DNA of 64,000 bases from Dryas octopetala (GCA_963921425.1 OY992832.1:2852001-2916000); one strand, 5' to 3'; shown: positions 39,301-52,010, counted from the stretch's first letter. Notes: generated by a model from the letters alone, not told the origin. Numbers and translations: made by a program.

Positions 39301-41036
39301 GCGGCACTCAAGGTCCTGGTTGCTTGCTTACCAGGAGGAGACTGAAAGGATGCAGCAAGCTCCAGTAGCTCATGGTCTGAATCAGAAAGAAAAACTAATT
39401 ACACAAAATTTCTACTCCCTTTCTTATTGTTCTCGTGAAAAGACAGACATCATTACAGACATAAGTGAGCCTCTGCTAAGACAGACATCATTACAGATAA
39501 CAAAGGGTGTTGACATGCATATATGTTGGAGCAACATCGTGTGTGTATAGAAGGAATTGTTTCTATGCCAAACAAAAAATTCTAGCCCCCAACGAACGGG
39601 ATATTTAATACTATAAGTCAGTTCAGCTATACCTGAAGAATCTAAACCAATTTTATATAAACATATGGTAATTAAATGAAACTGGGAAATAGCTTACGAT
39701 TATCATGACGATCAGAAATTAAGTTTGAGATTCTTCGAGGAATTCCATCAGCAACAAATTCGTCAGAATATGCACTTCTAACACCATTCTCCTCAAACCA
39801 GTCTTCCATAAATCGTGCAGCAGCACCCTTGTTATCCCCACTAATTAACGAGTTTGTACGACTCATAGAAGTTCCATGAGTCGCAAACCAATTGAAGCTA
39901 CCCACTGGACCCCATTGATCATCGACAAACTTTAGAAGAGTCATTTCTTTATCAACATCATACTTGTATTTACTGCGCTCTGCTGCAGGATTATTGAGAT
40001 AACCACTAGGGCTGCGATTTACGCCAGCATCCAAGAGTTCCCCTGTAAGGAAACCAAAACCTACATGAGAATGTACTCACTAACATTTGAAAAGAAAGAG
40101 AAAGGAGTCCAGGATTCTCCCACTTACCCTTATTAATAAAAATTGATCCTGGCGCAAGATTTTCATGAGCTTGAGTAATGCTTTTCTCAATTCCATCAAC
40201 AAGGACATCAAACGATTGATGCACAAATCCAAGAGATGTTACAATATAAACTATATATTGGAGATAACCCCCAGGGCCAGCGTGGGTGTGAATTCCGCTA
40301 ATAGCTACATTCTTTTCCGTGTATAGGTCCCCATACCTGCCAAATAACAACACAGTGATATTTCCATCACATAGCCCACAAAGATTCAATCACCCTTGAA
40401 CCAAACCATAGACTAACCACACCTATACTTTTAGATCATTCATTTTGGAATGCCCTTTATACCAAATTGCTACAGATTTTATGGAACATTAGCGAAATAT
40501 CAAATAACCAAATAATCAAATTAAGTTTTTCTCTATATCAAATAACCAAATTAGGGAAAATATCTTTCTTACCATGCAAGATACATACTAAACTGTCTAG
40601 CCAGATAAAATTACCCATCAAATTAATGCTATTTACAAACTATATATACTCTGAAACAAAAATAGTCCTATTATAACGGTTACCTTGCCTTCAACCTCTC
40701 CAGCACTTTGAGTTTCACAAGCTGCGATGCCATGCACGCATCAAGATTCACAAACACCACTCTGTTCCCCTGCGGCTCGGCCACAATGAACGTGCGAGCT
40801 CGCAGCCTGAAGTGAACCCCAGAAGCGATCTGCTCCGTGTTCGCATACCCCATCATATTCACATCGGCGGCAGGTCCCGTGATGTCGTAGCTTCCAAGAC
40901 CAATCAAATAGTTCGAATCGGACTCTACTCCCTCACTAATACAGAGAACGAGTAGAATTGCGATTTTGAAATAGAGAGCTCCATATGTTCTGCGAACCTT
41001 GTTATTGCCGAGAGGCCCGAGACCAAAAAACTCCAT
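36364..41036 (-). CDS. NCER1: Neutral ceramidase
   Basis: Nine exons: 41036-40684, 40336-40128, 40042-39698, 39376-39112, 39012-38742, 38645-38520, 37991-37928, 37619-37459, 36912-36364, giving 780 residues, the usual plant length. The enzyme hydrolyses ceramide to a sphingoid base and a fatty acid. The N-terminus has a hydrophobic signal-type segment (LYFKIAILLVLCISEGV), then the mature start NYLIGLGSYDITGPAADVNM. Zn-ligand regions GIHTHAGPGG and FATHGTSM and the nucleophile region SNCGDVSPN are present. The last exon holds the C-terminal beta-sandwich domain (WSACPRNDLM). The start was chosen as the first ATG before the signal segment. It acts in the secretory pathway or endomembranes and looks intact. 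The NCER1 symbol is by general resemblance; it could be another NCER paralog. Confidence 0.94.
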
Positions 41037-42907
41037 GGCAGCTTTACCAAATGAACCGATTACAGCTTAACCATTTCCTTCCACTGAAGACAGACACAGA
41101 GTCAGAAACTTTGATCACCGGAAAGTAAACAATTAGTGACGACAATTCAACATAATTAGAGGATTAATAAGAAACCGCTTTGAATTTTAAATTGAAATGA
41201 GCTCTGAAGCAGTATTTGGTACCTCTAATACACTTTCAGAGCAGTTTTCGGCGATTGTGTGCTCAAACCGAGCCAGTGATTAGAGAGAGAGAGAGAGGTG
41301 TGGGGTGGGGTGGTTGGGAGAGGAGAGCTTGAGGCTTGAGAGCACAGCTACGGTTCGCAATGGAGTCAAAGCGAAGAAAAATGAGTATACTGACTGGTAG
41401 CGGGGAAAGGAAACCACGGATGCTTAAATAAATGCCTTTCAGGTTTTTTTTTAAATAATTTTTCTGGCTTTGACGTGACGGGTCCTTGGGTGCATGGAAT
41501 CTCTGCGCAACCGTTGGGGACTGTGAACTGTGAACTGTGAAGTGTGGAAAGTGAAAAGTGTTTGACTGATTGGTCAAATGGATAGACTTGAGGGTTATGT
41601 TTTTTGTTTTTATCGAGAAATGAACTCAGAAGTCAGAATAAAATTATTTAGATCATAGTAAGTTAGTAACTCACCACACTATTTAGAATAAAATTATTGA
41701 CAGGGTTAATTTCCTCTTACTTTCAAACAATTTTCTTTGACTGAGTTATAAGTTCCTATTTATGGTCAATTGAATTTAACTGATCACAAAAGCGTTTGTT
41801 GATTGTTGTAATGCTATGAATATGGTTCATTGTAAATTACACTGATGCCCATTAAATCCTCACTTAAGCCCTTGAATTTTAAAATGAACGATATAGACTT
41901 AAGGGTCATATCAGAAAAAAGAGTAAGGGCCCGAGATACAACAATCAACCCAAAACAGCCAAACATAGGCCCAAGACAACAATCAGTTGAGGATCAAACG
42001 AGACATGTATTAGAAATAACTCCATGTTGACCGGCGCTCTATACTCCTAAAAATGCGATCACATAATCGATACATGCTACTTCATTGATGTTACGTTAAG
42101 ACAACACTAACAAACATTACTCCTGAATATACAATTTCTCTAAACCTAAACAAGAGTCCACCCAAAATCTAATACTCTTCAACCAATTGCCTTAGACTGT
42201 ATGAAGTAGAATGGTACAGTGTATGAAGTAGACCTCAAGCCCACGTGTCAGAAATTGAGTTGAACAACATGAATTTTCCATCCACCCATGATTGGCTGAT
42301 GATACAGATACATACATGACTTTCAGTTTTATGTGTACATCATCAATATTTGCCCATTAAGGCACGTATGTCAAAGCCCAGGCTGCCCAGCATCTTCACA
42401 AAGTTGTTAAGGCAGCCCAGGTTATGCCAAAAATGCACTGCCATGAGGAAAGATCGCTGAAACTCCCATAGGGCCCTCTTGAAGTTTATATAAGGTTATC
42501 ACCCCCAACATAATCCCAGACAAGTACTCTTCATATTGCTTAATCCAGTATTTTTCCTTTGCTTGTACTAAAAGTCACAAAAATTAGTGAAACAAGTATC
42601 GGAAAACCTATCTTGTTGAATAATATGATATGTTGCATTACTAGACTATGAAATTAGTTTACAACTAAAGTCCATCAGTTTGCAAAAAAAAAAAAAAATG
42701 TTTATTACTAGCTGGATGAATGGTAGATCTTAAATTCAATTCTATTGGAGGGCCAAAAAAAAAAAAAAAAAAACCTGAAGATAACTTAACCATTTAATGT
42801 TAAACCATCAAATGCTGCAAAACATTATAGAAGACCCAAAATCATAATCACAGTACATCTCCAATTAATTTGCAAATGGCAACCTTCTAATGCAGGTCAT
42901 ACCAAAC
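41037..42907. other. Intergenic DNA upstream of the ceramidase gene
   Basis: The left part (to about 41580) is the promoter and leader of the ceramidase gene, with a GA run at about 41281-41297. The rest is AT-rich with poly-A tracts at 42680 and 42755 and no recognised gene. Confidence 0.55.
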
Positions 42908-43153
42908 CATCTGTTTTAGTATAAACCCAAGTCGTAGAGTTAGGACAATTTAGAGTAATTCCTCCCCTGCTTCTGCATAACAAACCATCTTCTTATATTT
43001 GCTAACAATAAGCTTGATAGAAATGTTTCTTTCTTCATTCTTTTTTAGGTTCAATGCTTATTGCTTGGTTAAGATCATTTGTGCAAACAAAAAATTACCC
43101 TTTCCTCATCAAATAACTCTAAAACAAATTTTGTTGTCCATTGTGACTTGAGA
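42908..43153 (-). pseudogene. DUF674 gene fragment
   Basis: This stretch matches parts of the DUF674 gene at 57.2-58.6 kb. CCATCTGTTTTAGTATAAAC and the Ser-Lys-Lys codons around ACCATCTTCTTA correspond to exon 2 near 57580-57780. The next part (CCTTTCCTCATCAAATAACT and TGTTGTCCATTGTGACTTG) corresponds to the 5' flank near 58595-58645. Everything between is deleted, and small frameshifts are present. It is a dead duplicate about 14 kb from its relative. Confidence 0.8.
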
Positions 43154-43261
43154 ACTTACCCAAAAGCCCTATTATACAAGTTTTAAAGAATTTGCTGTAT
43201 TGACTGTATTCAATTTGAATTTGTTGATAAACTCGCGCCTCATCCGTCTTATTTGAGTTTG

Positions 43262-43400
43262 AACTTTGAGATGAGAGGATTTGGATAACATCTCATCGTC
43301 AAGTTTTAGAAGATGAAAACAACTAAAGATAATTTATTGTAAAGAATTTATATGCATTTGTAGAAGAACATCAGGAGGAGTCTGTAGAGACAACAAGCTA
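43262..43400. repeat. Segment duplicated at 56.27-56.53 kb
   Basis: GGATAACATCTCATCGTCAA, GATGAAAACAACTAAAGATA and GAACATCAGGAGGAGTCTGT recur near 56280-56510. It lies beside the DUF674 fragment in both places, so the two belong to one ancestral duplication. Confidence 0.75.
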
Positions 43401-43675
43401 GGACCGCAAATTGATAATTTATGACGAACAAAAATACATGACATTAGCAATTAGATTTGGCTTATTGACTAAAGTAAGATAAAATTTCAAAATTTATTAA
43501 GAAAAAAGATCTACAATGACTATTATGTAATATTAAAATGTTTATTGATTTAAATGGAACTTGCTAAACTTTGAATTAAATGATTGAGAATTGAATATTG
43601 ATGAAAAACTTGATAAATATAAAAATTTGATTGAAAAAATAGGAAATTACATCCAAAGAGTACAGAAGAATTAGA

Positions 43676-43870
43676 ATTCGGGATGATCTAAGGCGAAAGC
43701 CCAGCCCTAATTCATTATTAAAGTTAAGATGGGCTAATGGGCCAAACCCAATTGTGAGGCCCAAAGGCGAAGCCCAGCGTAAAACTAACGCGAACGCTAA
43801 CCGCCGACATTAGAAGACTTACGCACCGCCTTGGTCTCGATTATAAATAAAAGAGTGCCTTAACGGTCAC
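43676..43870 (+). promoter_or_regulatory. Promoter-like block with site II elements and TATA
   Basis: TGGGCT and TGGGCC (site II-like) are followed by GGCCCAAAGGCGAAGCCCAG, TTACGCACCGCC and TATAAATA, then a transcript-like CT-rich leader. The same block recurs twice at 50.70-50.92 kb. The downstream sequence has CACCACCGCC and AAACCCTAAT but no long open frame. Confidence 0.5.
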
Positions 43871-44530
43871 CTCCATTCACTATTCCTTCACTAATACACT
43901 TTACACACAGAGAGTCACAGAGCTCTCAGTCTCAGAGAGAGCCTCAGTCCTCCCTCTCTCTTTATCTCTCTCTCCTCCTCTTCCATTCCCATACACAACA
44001 CAATGCCTCTACTCCACCACCGCCCTTCCCCTTCCTCAAACTCCCGCCACTTTCGATGACTCCCTTGAAGGAAACCCTAATTCCTACCGAGGTCACATTG
44101 ATTCCATTACGTTTGTTTATCTTCACTGTTTTGTTTAATGGAATTTTGTGTGTCTGATTTTTCTTTTTTTCTTTCTTTCTTTGTATTTCGGGTTACCCTA
44201 GGTTGGTTGCGTTGCTCCAGGAGTCACTGAGGTTCGACGGCCCGGCCCGGTGAGGTGGTGGTAGGAACTCTGAGGTTCCAATCCAAGTCATGCCTGGTGC
44301 AAGGTATCAAATTCTTGTCACTCCCACCTACTCACTCACTTTCTTTTTATATTTATTATTTATGTGCGCTTCTTTCTTCCGTTTATTGTTATTTTTTGTA
44401 TTTCCTTTTTCCCTAGTCTAATTTATGGTTGAAATCCCTTCTGCTGCTTATTCATTATGTTCTCTCTCTCAATTGGAGTTGGAGGTCACTAAGTATTCAT
44501 TATCGCTACTCATAATTGATAATACAATAT
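43871..44530. other. Transcribed-looking but non-coding duplicate unit
   Basis: A CT-rich leader, an ATG with a short open frame (MPLLHHRPSPSSNSRHF then stop) and splice-like sites are visible. The unit is paralogous to 52.0-52.6 kb. No intact protein could be assembled; it is either a non-coding RNA or a decayed gene. Confidence 0.4.
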
Positions 44531-44602
44531 GCTCTTGTAGCTCAGTTGGTTAGAGCACCCGTTTAGTAAGCGGGAGGTCTTGAGTTCGACTCTACGAGAG
44601 CA
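44531..44602 (+). pseudogene. Damaged tRNA-Thr (AGU) copy
   Basis: Same sequence as the intact copies (anticodon loop TTAGTAA) but the 3' side of the T-stem reads CTCTACG instead of CTCTCAACG. The two missing bases break the T-arm. The acceptor stem still pairs with one G-T. Confidence 0.8.
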
Positions 44603-45892
44603 AATAAAAACTTCTTAATTACTTGCTCATTCTTTGTATAGTTCAGTGTTAATTGTTAAACTATAGCAGTATTGCACTCCCCATATGTCCCATCCAACAT
44701 TAATACACCTTCATCTATCACTTCCATTCTGTATGCAAGGGCGAATCATGAGAAAAAGATCATCCTCCTTCTGTTATTACATGGTGGTTGACCCTGTGAT
44801 GGGAACTGGGAAGGTCCTGAGTCATATCTAATGCAAGGTCTCAAATTGTTGTCACCCCATTCACTTTATTCATTTATTTATGGGTATGGCCGTTTATATA
44901 TATTTGCGCTAATTTCTTCCTTTTATTGTTAATTTTTGTATTTCCTTTTCCCTTACTGTTGGTGCTTCTTTATGGTTCAACATTCTTTTCCTTTCCCCAA
45001 GAATCTAACTAAGTCTTCAATTAATTGTAATCTGATCTGACCCAATTAAGGTTGTTATAAATTAACAACATTCTTCTTCAAAGTTGGTTCAAGGTTTCGA
45101 TCATTGCTTAGAGTCACTGCAGTGCAGGCATACATAAGACATTGACGACGAATAATGCATGCGTGAATCAGAAGTGAAAGGAAAACCACAAAGAGTTTTT
45201 TATGGTTATGGTTCTTGATGGTTTGGCCTTCTTTTCCTTTCCTTTCCATTATTTTGGGACCTCAAGAATCTAAGACTTCAATTAATTGTAACCTGATCTA
45301 ATTCTTTCTTTTAGTAATTGGTCGAAGGGTTGGAAAATAGCTAAAGAGGGAGGTTGAACAAGGCTAATGAAATGAAAAGAAATCATCTATTGACTATCTT
45401 ATGTGCTTAGTAAGTTTGGGTGCCCCATCCCCATGTTCGTTCTATCTATCTTTCTTTTATGATTTTTTCTTCTTTCTATCACCAACTAAGTTACTCACTA
45501 TATATTGCTTTCTGAAGTCTTGTACTGTCTGATGTTCTATTTGTAAGGTGAATTGGAGGGAGGGAGGGGAATGCTATTATATCAAAATTACAAACCTACA
45601 TCAGTAATCAAGGCAAGGATGAAAGTATTCATTACATATAGTTGGTGTTGGCGTTGCCCAATTAACTAATCGACTGTAAGTATTCATTACCTCTAGTTGC
45701 TTGTGTCTTTCCTTTTCATGTGATCAATGAAAATTAGATATATCAATGTAGTTAGCCTCTTCAGCAATGTAATATTCTGAATATTCCACTGCTGTTGTGT
45801 TGTGTTCAAATTTTGATAGATATATTGCTGAATAAATTGACTTTTATTCTCCAAATGAAGGTGGCTTGTTCTAAGTACCCCATAATACATAT
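44603..45892. other. Duplicated non-coding segment
   Basis: It shares blocks such as GCAAGGTCTCAAATTGTTGT and CATTACCTCTAGTTGCTTGT with 46.7-47.1 kb and 55.4-55.6 kb. No gene was seen. Confidence 0.5.
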
Positions 45893-45966
45893 GCTCTCGT
45901 AGCTCAGTTGGTCAGAGCACCCGTTTAGTAAGCGGGAGGTCTTGAGTTCGACTCTCAACGAGAGCA
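45893..45966 (+). tRNA. tRNA-Thr (anticodon AGU)
   Basis: A 74-nt cloverleaf. Acceptor GCTCTCG pairs with CGAGAGC, discriminator A. Anticodon stem CCCGT/GCGGG closes the loop TTAGTAA (anticodon AGT). The T-arm is TTGAG-TTCGACT-CTCAA. All stems pair. The conserved upstream CATAATACA block is shared with the 55640 copy. Confidence 0.93.
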
Positions 45967-48485
45967 AGCAAATCTAAACTACTTCATTACTTGCTTGCGT
46001 ATAGTTCAGTGTTAATTGTTAAACTATACCACCATTGCATTCTCCATATGTCTCGTCCAACAATGATACACCTCTTCCTGTATGTTGTTTTGCATTTAAT
46101 CAGATGAAGGTGAAAACTCTCACATAATTCCCCTCAGTCCTCACTCTCTCTCTCTCTCTCTCTCTCTCAGTCACTCAGTCAGTCACTCCCTTTCTCTTTC
46201 TCTACAGTCAGTCAGTCAGTCTGTCTCTCCTCTCAATTGGTGATCGAGACCTGTGTTTCATCACACGGACTCTGACTTACTCTGGAATTGTCGCACGCTT
46301 GAGTGAGCCAGGGATTGAAAAGATCAAAGAGGCCTTCCACTTGTGGTGGAATTCATTCATAGGTTTCCGGTAATTTATTGTTCCAATGACTGTGCTTGAA
46401 TATGTAAACAAGTATGATGACCTAAGACTAAGCGACATGGAATATCAAAAGGATGATACCACTGCCACTGTATCGTTTGCTGGTTGGTATTCAAAATTAG
46501 GGATTCTATTTATCTGATCTAGGGTTTCATATCATCTGTCATTCGTTCTGCTCTGTTTTTGTTGAATTGAATAATTAATTTTTCTCCTATTCAGGCAAGG
46601 GCGAATCATGAACAAAAGATCCTCCTCCTCCTGCTCCTTCTAAAAAATTTTCTTTTGCGATGAATCATGGTGGTGGAGGTTGTGGAAACTGGGAAGGTCC
46701 AAGTCATGGCTAATGCAAGGTCTCAAATTGTTGTCACCCCCACTCACTTTTTATTTCTTTATTTTTTATGGTTATGGCCATATATATTTATATGCACTTC
46801 TTTCTTCCTTCTATTGTTAATTTTTGTATTTCCTTTTCCCCTAGTCTACTTTATGGTTGAAATCCCTTCTGCTGCATTTTATGTTCTCTAAACTCATACT
46901 TCCTTTCGTCACAAGGACTAAAAACCATGCATGATGTGGTGTTGGTGTTGCCCAATGAACTAATCGATTAATTACTGTAAGTATTCATTATCTCTAGTTG
47001 CTTGTGTCTTTTCATGTGATGAATGAAAATTAGATATCGTTAATTACTCAGTATTCATTATCTCTAGTTGCTTGTGTCTTTTTATGTGGTCAATGAAAAT
47101 TAGATATCGTTGTAGTTAGCCTCTTGAGCAATGTAATCAAAACACGTGCACAGTGTCTGTGTGAGATCTATTTGAAGTTTCCAATATATAGGCACTTAGG
47201 CATGAATGACACTGAATTTTGTTGGTGGTTTCTTTAGTGAAGCTCTGTACAGCTATTGGTCTAATTTAATTTTGCTCCAAGTTGTCGATCATCAAATACT
47301 ATTTTTCCTTTTCTTTCTTTGCAAATAATAGCAACTAATTCATTCCATTTTTTCTCGCCTTACTACTAATTTTCCAATGCTATGAAAAAGAAATACCTGG
47401 ATCATATAACGGAGTGAAGTTGAGTCTTGTAGATCAGAAGTATAAAACTAATTGCATTAGTATGTTGTTTGGCTGTCCAGTCCCATGGAAAATTCTGGAT
47501 TTACCCCTGCTTAGATGTGTTTTCTTCTCATCATATGTGGTTGACTTAATCTGGTTTTTTCATTAATTGTTTTACCAGGCTTAGAATCCTCGTTTTTCTA
47601 TTAATTGTTCTTTGTATTGAGATGGCTTCCTTATACTTGGGGATATTAAAAAAATTGTGTCAGTTAGTTTATCATTTTCTCTGCGGGAAACAGCCCTTGA
47701 ATGATACTTATTCTCTTATGTCTTTCAAGTAGTATCTGTTTGAGTTCAATGGGCTTTATGTTTGCAGGTACGTGACAACATTTTATTTAGATCTTTCTTG
47801 AATCTGCAAGATATGAGAAGGCAATTGGTGTGACTGCATTGTGACATGACCTTCACTTATTGCCTGTAAGCGCTTTAGAAAGTTCTATCTTCCTGCTAGT
47901 TCCTAAAGTACTTTTAAAGATTGTTTAATTAAAACTTGCTCTAAGTAATGATGCTCTGTCTCAATTAATTAAGGCATCCCATCAACACCTTCATGGAAAA
48001 AAACAGATAACATGCTTTACCCAACCACCTTAATTCTCATTGAAATTACCTAAATTTTGAACACCAGGCATTGACTTGTATTTGGTCTTCATTAATTATA
48101 TCATTTTTTGGGACTTAATCTGGTTGATGATTTGAGTTACTGAGTTAGGAAAATGAAATTCAATTGTTGATATTCAGAGTTAAGCAAATTCCTCATTTTC
48201 ACAGAGTTAAGCATTTCATGTGTTTCTCATTGCTTCTTTTAATATTTTGATTATGTTGGCTTGAAGAACTATGATATAGAAGGAAACTTAAATCTTTTTG
48301 TTTACTTGATGTCTGTTGATTTGGGTATGAATGTGAATGGGCTCTTCGTTATTGATAGGTCCATTCAGGGGTAATAATTGAAGTCATATATTCAGCAGTC
48401 CGTTTGGTTTGGAATTTTGGATACCCTAATTACAATAGTGTGCCCTAATTGCAGTACCTTCATCTCTAAAGTAACCTTGTGATAT
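45967..48485. other. Mosaic of duplicated, degenerate sequence
   Basis: It contains a CT run (46146-46169), short TCAG repeats, exon-like stretches with splice-like ends (for example GIEKIKEAFHLWWNSFIGF near 46320-46370, and VLEYVNKYDDLRLSDMEY near 46390-46450) and blocks shared with 55.0-56.3 kb. No intact gene was found. The exon-like peptides are not recognised. Confidence 0.45.
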
Positions 48486-48656
48486 GTCAAGGTCTCGGAG
48501 GCAGGAGAGAATTCGAGTTTTGGACAGTGGCAACTATATTAAGTCTTGTTTGAGCGCTGTCAAAAAATACTTATTCTTGATGAAGCAACTGCAGCTGTGG
48601 ATTTCAGAACTAATGCTCTTATTCAAAAAACTATTTCTGAAGAACTTAAAATTGTG
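48486..48656 (+). pseudogene. ABC transporter C-family (MRP) fragment
   Basis: A single frame reads VKVSEAGENSSFGQWQLY, a stop, VLFERCQKILILDEATAAVD and RTNALIQKTISEEL. This matches the second nucleotide-binding domain of plant ABCC proteins, from the signature region (degenerate, normally SxGQRQL) through Walker B and the D-loop. Walker A and all membrane domains are absent, and there is a stop in frame. It is a remnant of about 57 codons. Confidence 0.8.
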
Positions 48657-48956
48657 TACAATGCTCTTTATTGCTCAATCATATCAGTAGAGATTTTAGA
48701 TCTTCGTTTGTTATTTTCAATTCATTCAATATCATGTCGATTACATTTTGGTCTGTGGTTAATGGTTCATGTTCTGTTGTAGGTGTTGTTTGAAAAGGTG
48801 TTGTTTGAAATTCTACTTCTTTATGTTCCTAATTTGGATCTTTATCCGGGCTACACTGTTATGCAATCCGAGACTTTTGACAATGTTTAATATGAATCAC
48901 TACCTGGAGAAGATAAAATTTGCCCTGGAAGGCATTGTTATAAGGTTTTAGGTATT

Positions 48957-49300
48957 GTTGCAGAAGGATCAACATGGTTGGGGAGTTGCAAGTCTCAACG
49001 CAAGTCTAGAGGACCTCTTCAGTGAGGTAGCTAACAAATAACTTAAGGAGGAATGCAGGAAGTTTGATAGCAAATGTTCCCCTCCTAAAACAACAGCTCG
49101 ATTGTTGGACAAGGTTAATCAATTTCTATATCCTCTTTCTCAAACTTCTTTTAAATCAATTACACGAGCCAGGATACCATTGCTCATGTTTTCTGGTGGT
49201 ATGTGCTTACTATATAGATGCCTTTTGTCCCATTTGAGGTGGAGTCTTTTGAGGAGCTATTGGTGTTGTGAGAGATCTAGTTATTTCCTATTGGTCTAGG
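48957..49300 (+). pseudogene. Fragment of an unidentified gene
   Basis: After a TTGCAG acceptor-like site the translation reads DQHGWGVASLNASLEDLFSE, a stop, LKEECRKFDSKCSPPKTTAR, then LLDKVNQFLYPLSQTSFKSI and RARIPLLMFSGGMCLLYRC. The long near-open frame and codon use suggest a former exon. I do not recognise the family. Confidence 0.5.
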
Positions 49301-50700
49301 CATATCAGATTGAAAAGTGATACCCTCTCTGAAAATGACTAATATATTAGACATATTTGGTTATAAAAGTTCTTCATTGTATCCAGCTGTTGGCTATTGA
49401 ATCATTGCCAACGAAAATAGAGACAGAAAGAGAAGTAATGACTTGTGTGATTTTCCTTTTTAGCAATGATGTTGAATACACTCATAGAAGTTTCAATTGT
49501 GGGAATTAGTCCGCTCACCAAAAAATAAAGAGGCGAGAATTCCATTCACATAGCTATGAGATTATCCATCCTCATTAGTTGCTAGTGGCAGGCAGCGAAT
49601 GGCATTGTAATGCGGTAATGCACTATCATGTTTACCTTTAAGAAAGATTACTTTGTGATGCAATATAATGCTCTTCTTTTTGATGCAGTAGATTCAGAAG
49701 TATTTGATGATTGTGTGATGGGTACTTTTGAATATTGCATGTGGTGGTCGATGGATTAGGCTGTTACAGAGCTATTCAAAGCTATTAGTGCTGGTAAATT
49801 TTCAATTTAAACTGATGATACCCTCATTAAAGAATAATGCTTGTGAACTTTTTCTACTATTGCTTATTCATCCTCAGAAAGACATTTGTAAATGTCATAA
49901 TTTGTGCAGGGAACTCAGTAGGCCATTGATTGGAGTTGATTCCACAACAACATTCACACGTAAAGGTAAAGTATATTTCTTTCTTTGATTGATATTAGCA
50001 CTCACTCCAAGATAACCAAATGATTTAGTTAATACTTTTGAATGCTTAATTATATTCTCTCATTATTTTGCAGGGACGAGTATCATCTGGTATTAATTTT
50101 GCAATACCTAATTGTATATGGAAACCTTTACATTGACATGTTTGGATTGATCAATTTATCTATTGCGTATGTAAACGTATCTCTCTCTTCTTATTTATTT
50201 TACATACTATTTTTTTTTGTCAAAAAACATACCAGACTATTTGGAAAAAGCATTAACACCTCACTTTTTTATTGGATTAAACACTTTTGCAGTTCGTATT
50301 TACTTTTCATTTTTTGAAAAAAAAAGGGTTTATTTTTCAATTTAGTAGTTACTGAATTAATTCTTAAAAGTTTTACTAAATAGAGAGTTGAAACGATTGC
50401 GACTTTCTTTTCCCACATTTTTGTTTTTTATGGTGTAAAAAAAAACTTTGTTCGTTAGATTCTAGTCCATGTTCATGAGTTGTGGTCTGATCCAAAATTT
50501 CTAGTGTTTTTGTTTTTATTGTAGAAAATTCTCTATTTATTTAATTAATCTACAGTTTAGTTGTTGCACGGTTGCACCCAACATCCAATGAAATAAGCGT
50601 GTCCATTTGAAAGTTTGGTCCAAACGGAGTTTGAACTTCGTTTAAATGGATCAGCTCCAATCCGGCCCTCTAAAGAAGATCCAACCCGCAACCGACATTA
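49301..50700. other. AT-rich degenerate sequence
   Basis: No supported gene. Short exon-like stretches with splice-like ends occur near 49880-49975, but no protein could be assembled. Confidence 0.45.
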
Positions 50701-50704
50701 GAAT

Positions 50705-50916
50705 GGGCCCAAGCCAATTGTCAAGCGCAAAGGCGAAGCCCAGCGTAAGTAACCGACATAAGGAGGTTGGTGCGTGAAAATTACGCACCGCCTCAATCTC
50801 GATTATAAATGGGCCCAAGCGTATTGTCAAGCCCAAAGGCGAAGCCCAGCATAAGTAACCGGCTTTAGGAGGTCGGTGCGTAATTTTTACGCACCGCCTC
50901 AATCTATTATAAATTA
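50705..50916. repeat. 106-bp tandem duplication of a promoter-like block
   Basis: Two units start at GGGCCCAAG (50705 and 50811). Each contains AAGGCGAAGCCCAGC, then a palindromic GGTGCGTRA...TTACGCACC motif, CCGCCTCAATCT and ATTATAAAT. A third, more diverged copy is at 43676-43870. It looks like a duplicated proximal promoter; no expressed gene downstream is intact. Confidence 0.75.
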
Positions 50917-50920
50917 AGGA

Positions 50921-52010
50921 GGGTGTATTCAATTAGAATTTTAAATGACTTTGGTGGAATTAAAAAGTCTGGTGGTATTCAATCAAAACTTTTAAAGAGT
51001 TTATAAAAGTCTGGTGGTATTCAATCAAGACTTTTAAAAAGTCTATGGTATTCAATTAAGACTTTTAAAAAGTCTAGAAAAGTGACATGGTATTCAAAAA
51101 GTCATTGACTTTATTAAATGATAGACTTTAAAATACTTTCATGGACTTTGTAGTGTAAATTATGTTATATCAAAGTCAATAATTCTCCAGGGTTCCTCCT
51201 GCAGATTTCAAAGGATTTCAAATATTAAAAAACTATTAAAAAAGTTGTATTTATTTATTTTTTAAAGAGTGATGCTAAACCCCCTAATCTTATTTTTTCA
51301 CCCACCTCTTAATTTATTTTTTTCTACTTACTATATCCTCTTATATTAATTTTCTTTTTCTCTTATATTTAATTGACTTCTCATCTTAGGTTGGAACCAA
51401 CAGCGTTGCCACAATACAATGTAACAGCAAGATATTCAAACCAACCACTTCATAGTTTTAAGTTCTCAACAAAATCACAAGATTATAAATTCATAATTTG
51501 AGAAATAATGTTACCACCACATCATATAATGTTTTAACCTGTCAATTCAATTAGACAAATTCTAACAACTCGTTAAAACACAATATTTGACAGTCTAACA
51601 ACATAAAAACATAAAATTCAGAACACTTATAATAAATAATGGAACAAAATAATTTTGGTCCCTATAATTTTAGTCCCAACTTTTTATATTGTTTGCAAAT
51701 ATTAGGACAATTTATAACACATGCATCTCGGTCTTGAAGCTCATCCCCATTTCATTCACTCACAGAGTACAAAAAAATAAAAAACATATTAGAGAAATCT
51801 TAAAATAAATAATAAAAAATTATATCAAAGTTATTAGAAGTCTATAAAAATTCTTCAAAATCTATGAGAAAAGTCAGAGAAACTCTAAATAGAATTCTAT
51901 CAAAGTTTATGTGGAGTTTATGAAAGTCATTAAAAATTCATCAACTCTACCAAAGTCAATGACTTTTAAAAACTCTACAAAAATCCATTAAAATCTTAAT
52001 TGAATACACC
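50921..52010. mobile_element. MITE-like element with GGTGTATTCAATTA ends
   Basis: The ends GGGTGTATTCAATTAGAATT and (inverted) GGTGTATTCAATTAAGATTT match, and internal AGTCTGGTGGTATTCAATCA-type units repeat near the left end with inverse counterparts at the right. Length is about 1.1 kb and the interior is AT-rich without coding sequence. It sits just after the TATA-like box of the duplicated promoter block, interrupting sequence that is contiguous in the 43.8-kb paralog. The target duplication could not be resolved, so the superfamily is left open. Confidence 0.7.

Noticed and set aside
44531..44602. First tRNA-Thr copy as a functional gene
   Set aside because: Two bases are missing from the T-stem, so the cloverleaf does not close.
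50921..52010. Assigning the GGTGTATTC element to hAT or PIF/Harbinger
   Set aside because: No clear target duplication could be defined at either end.
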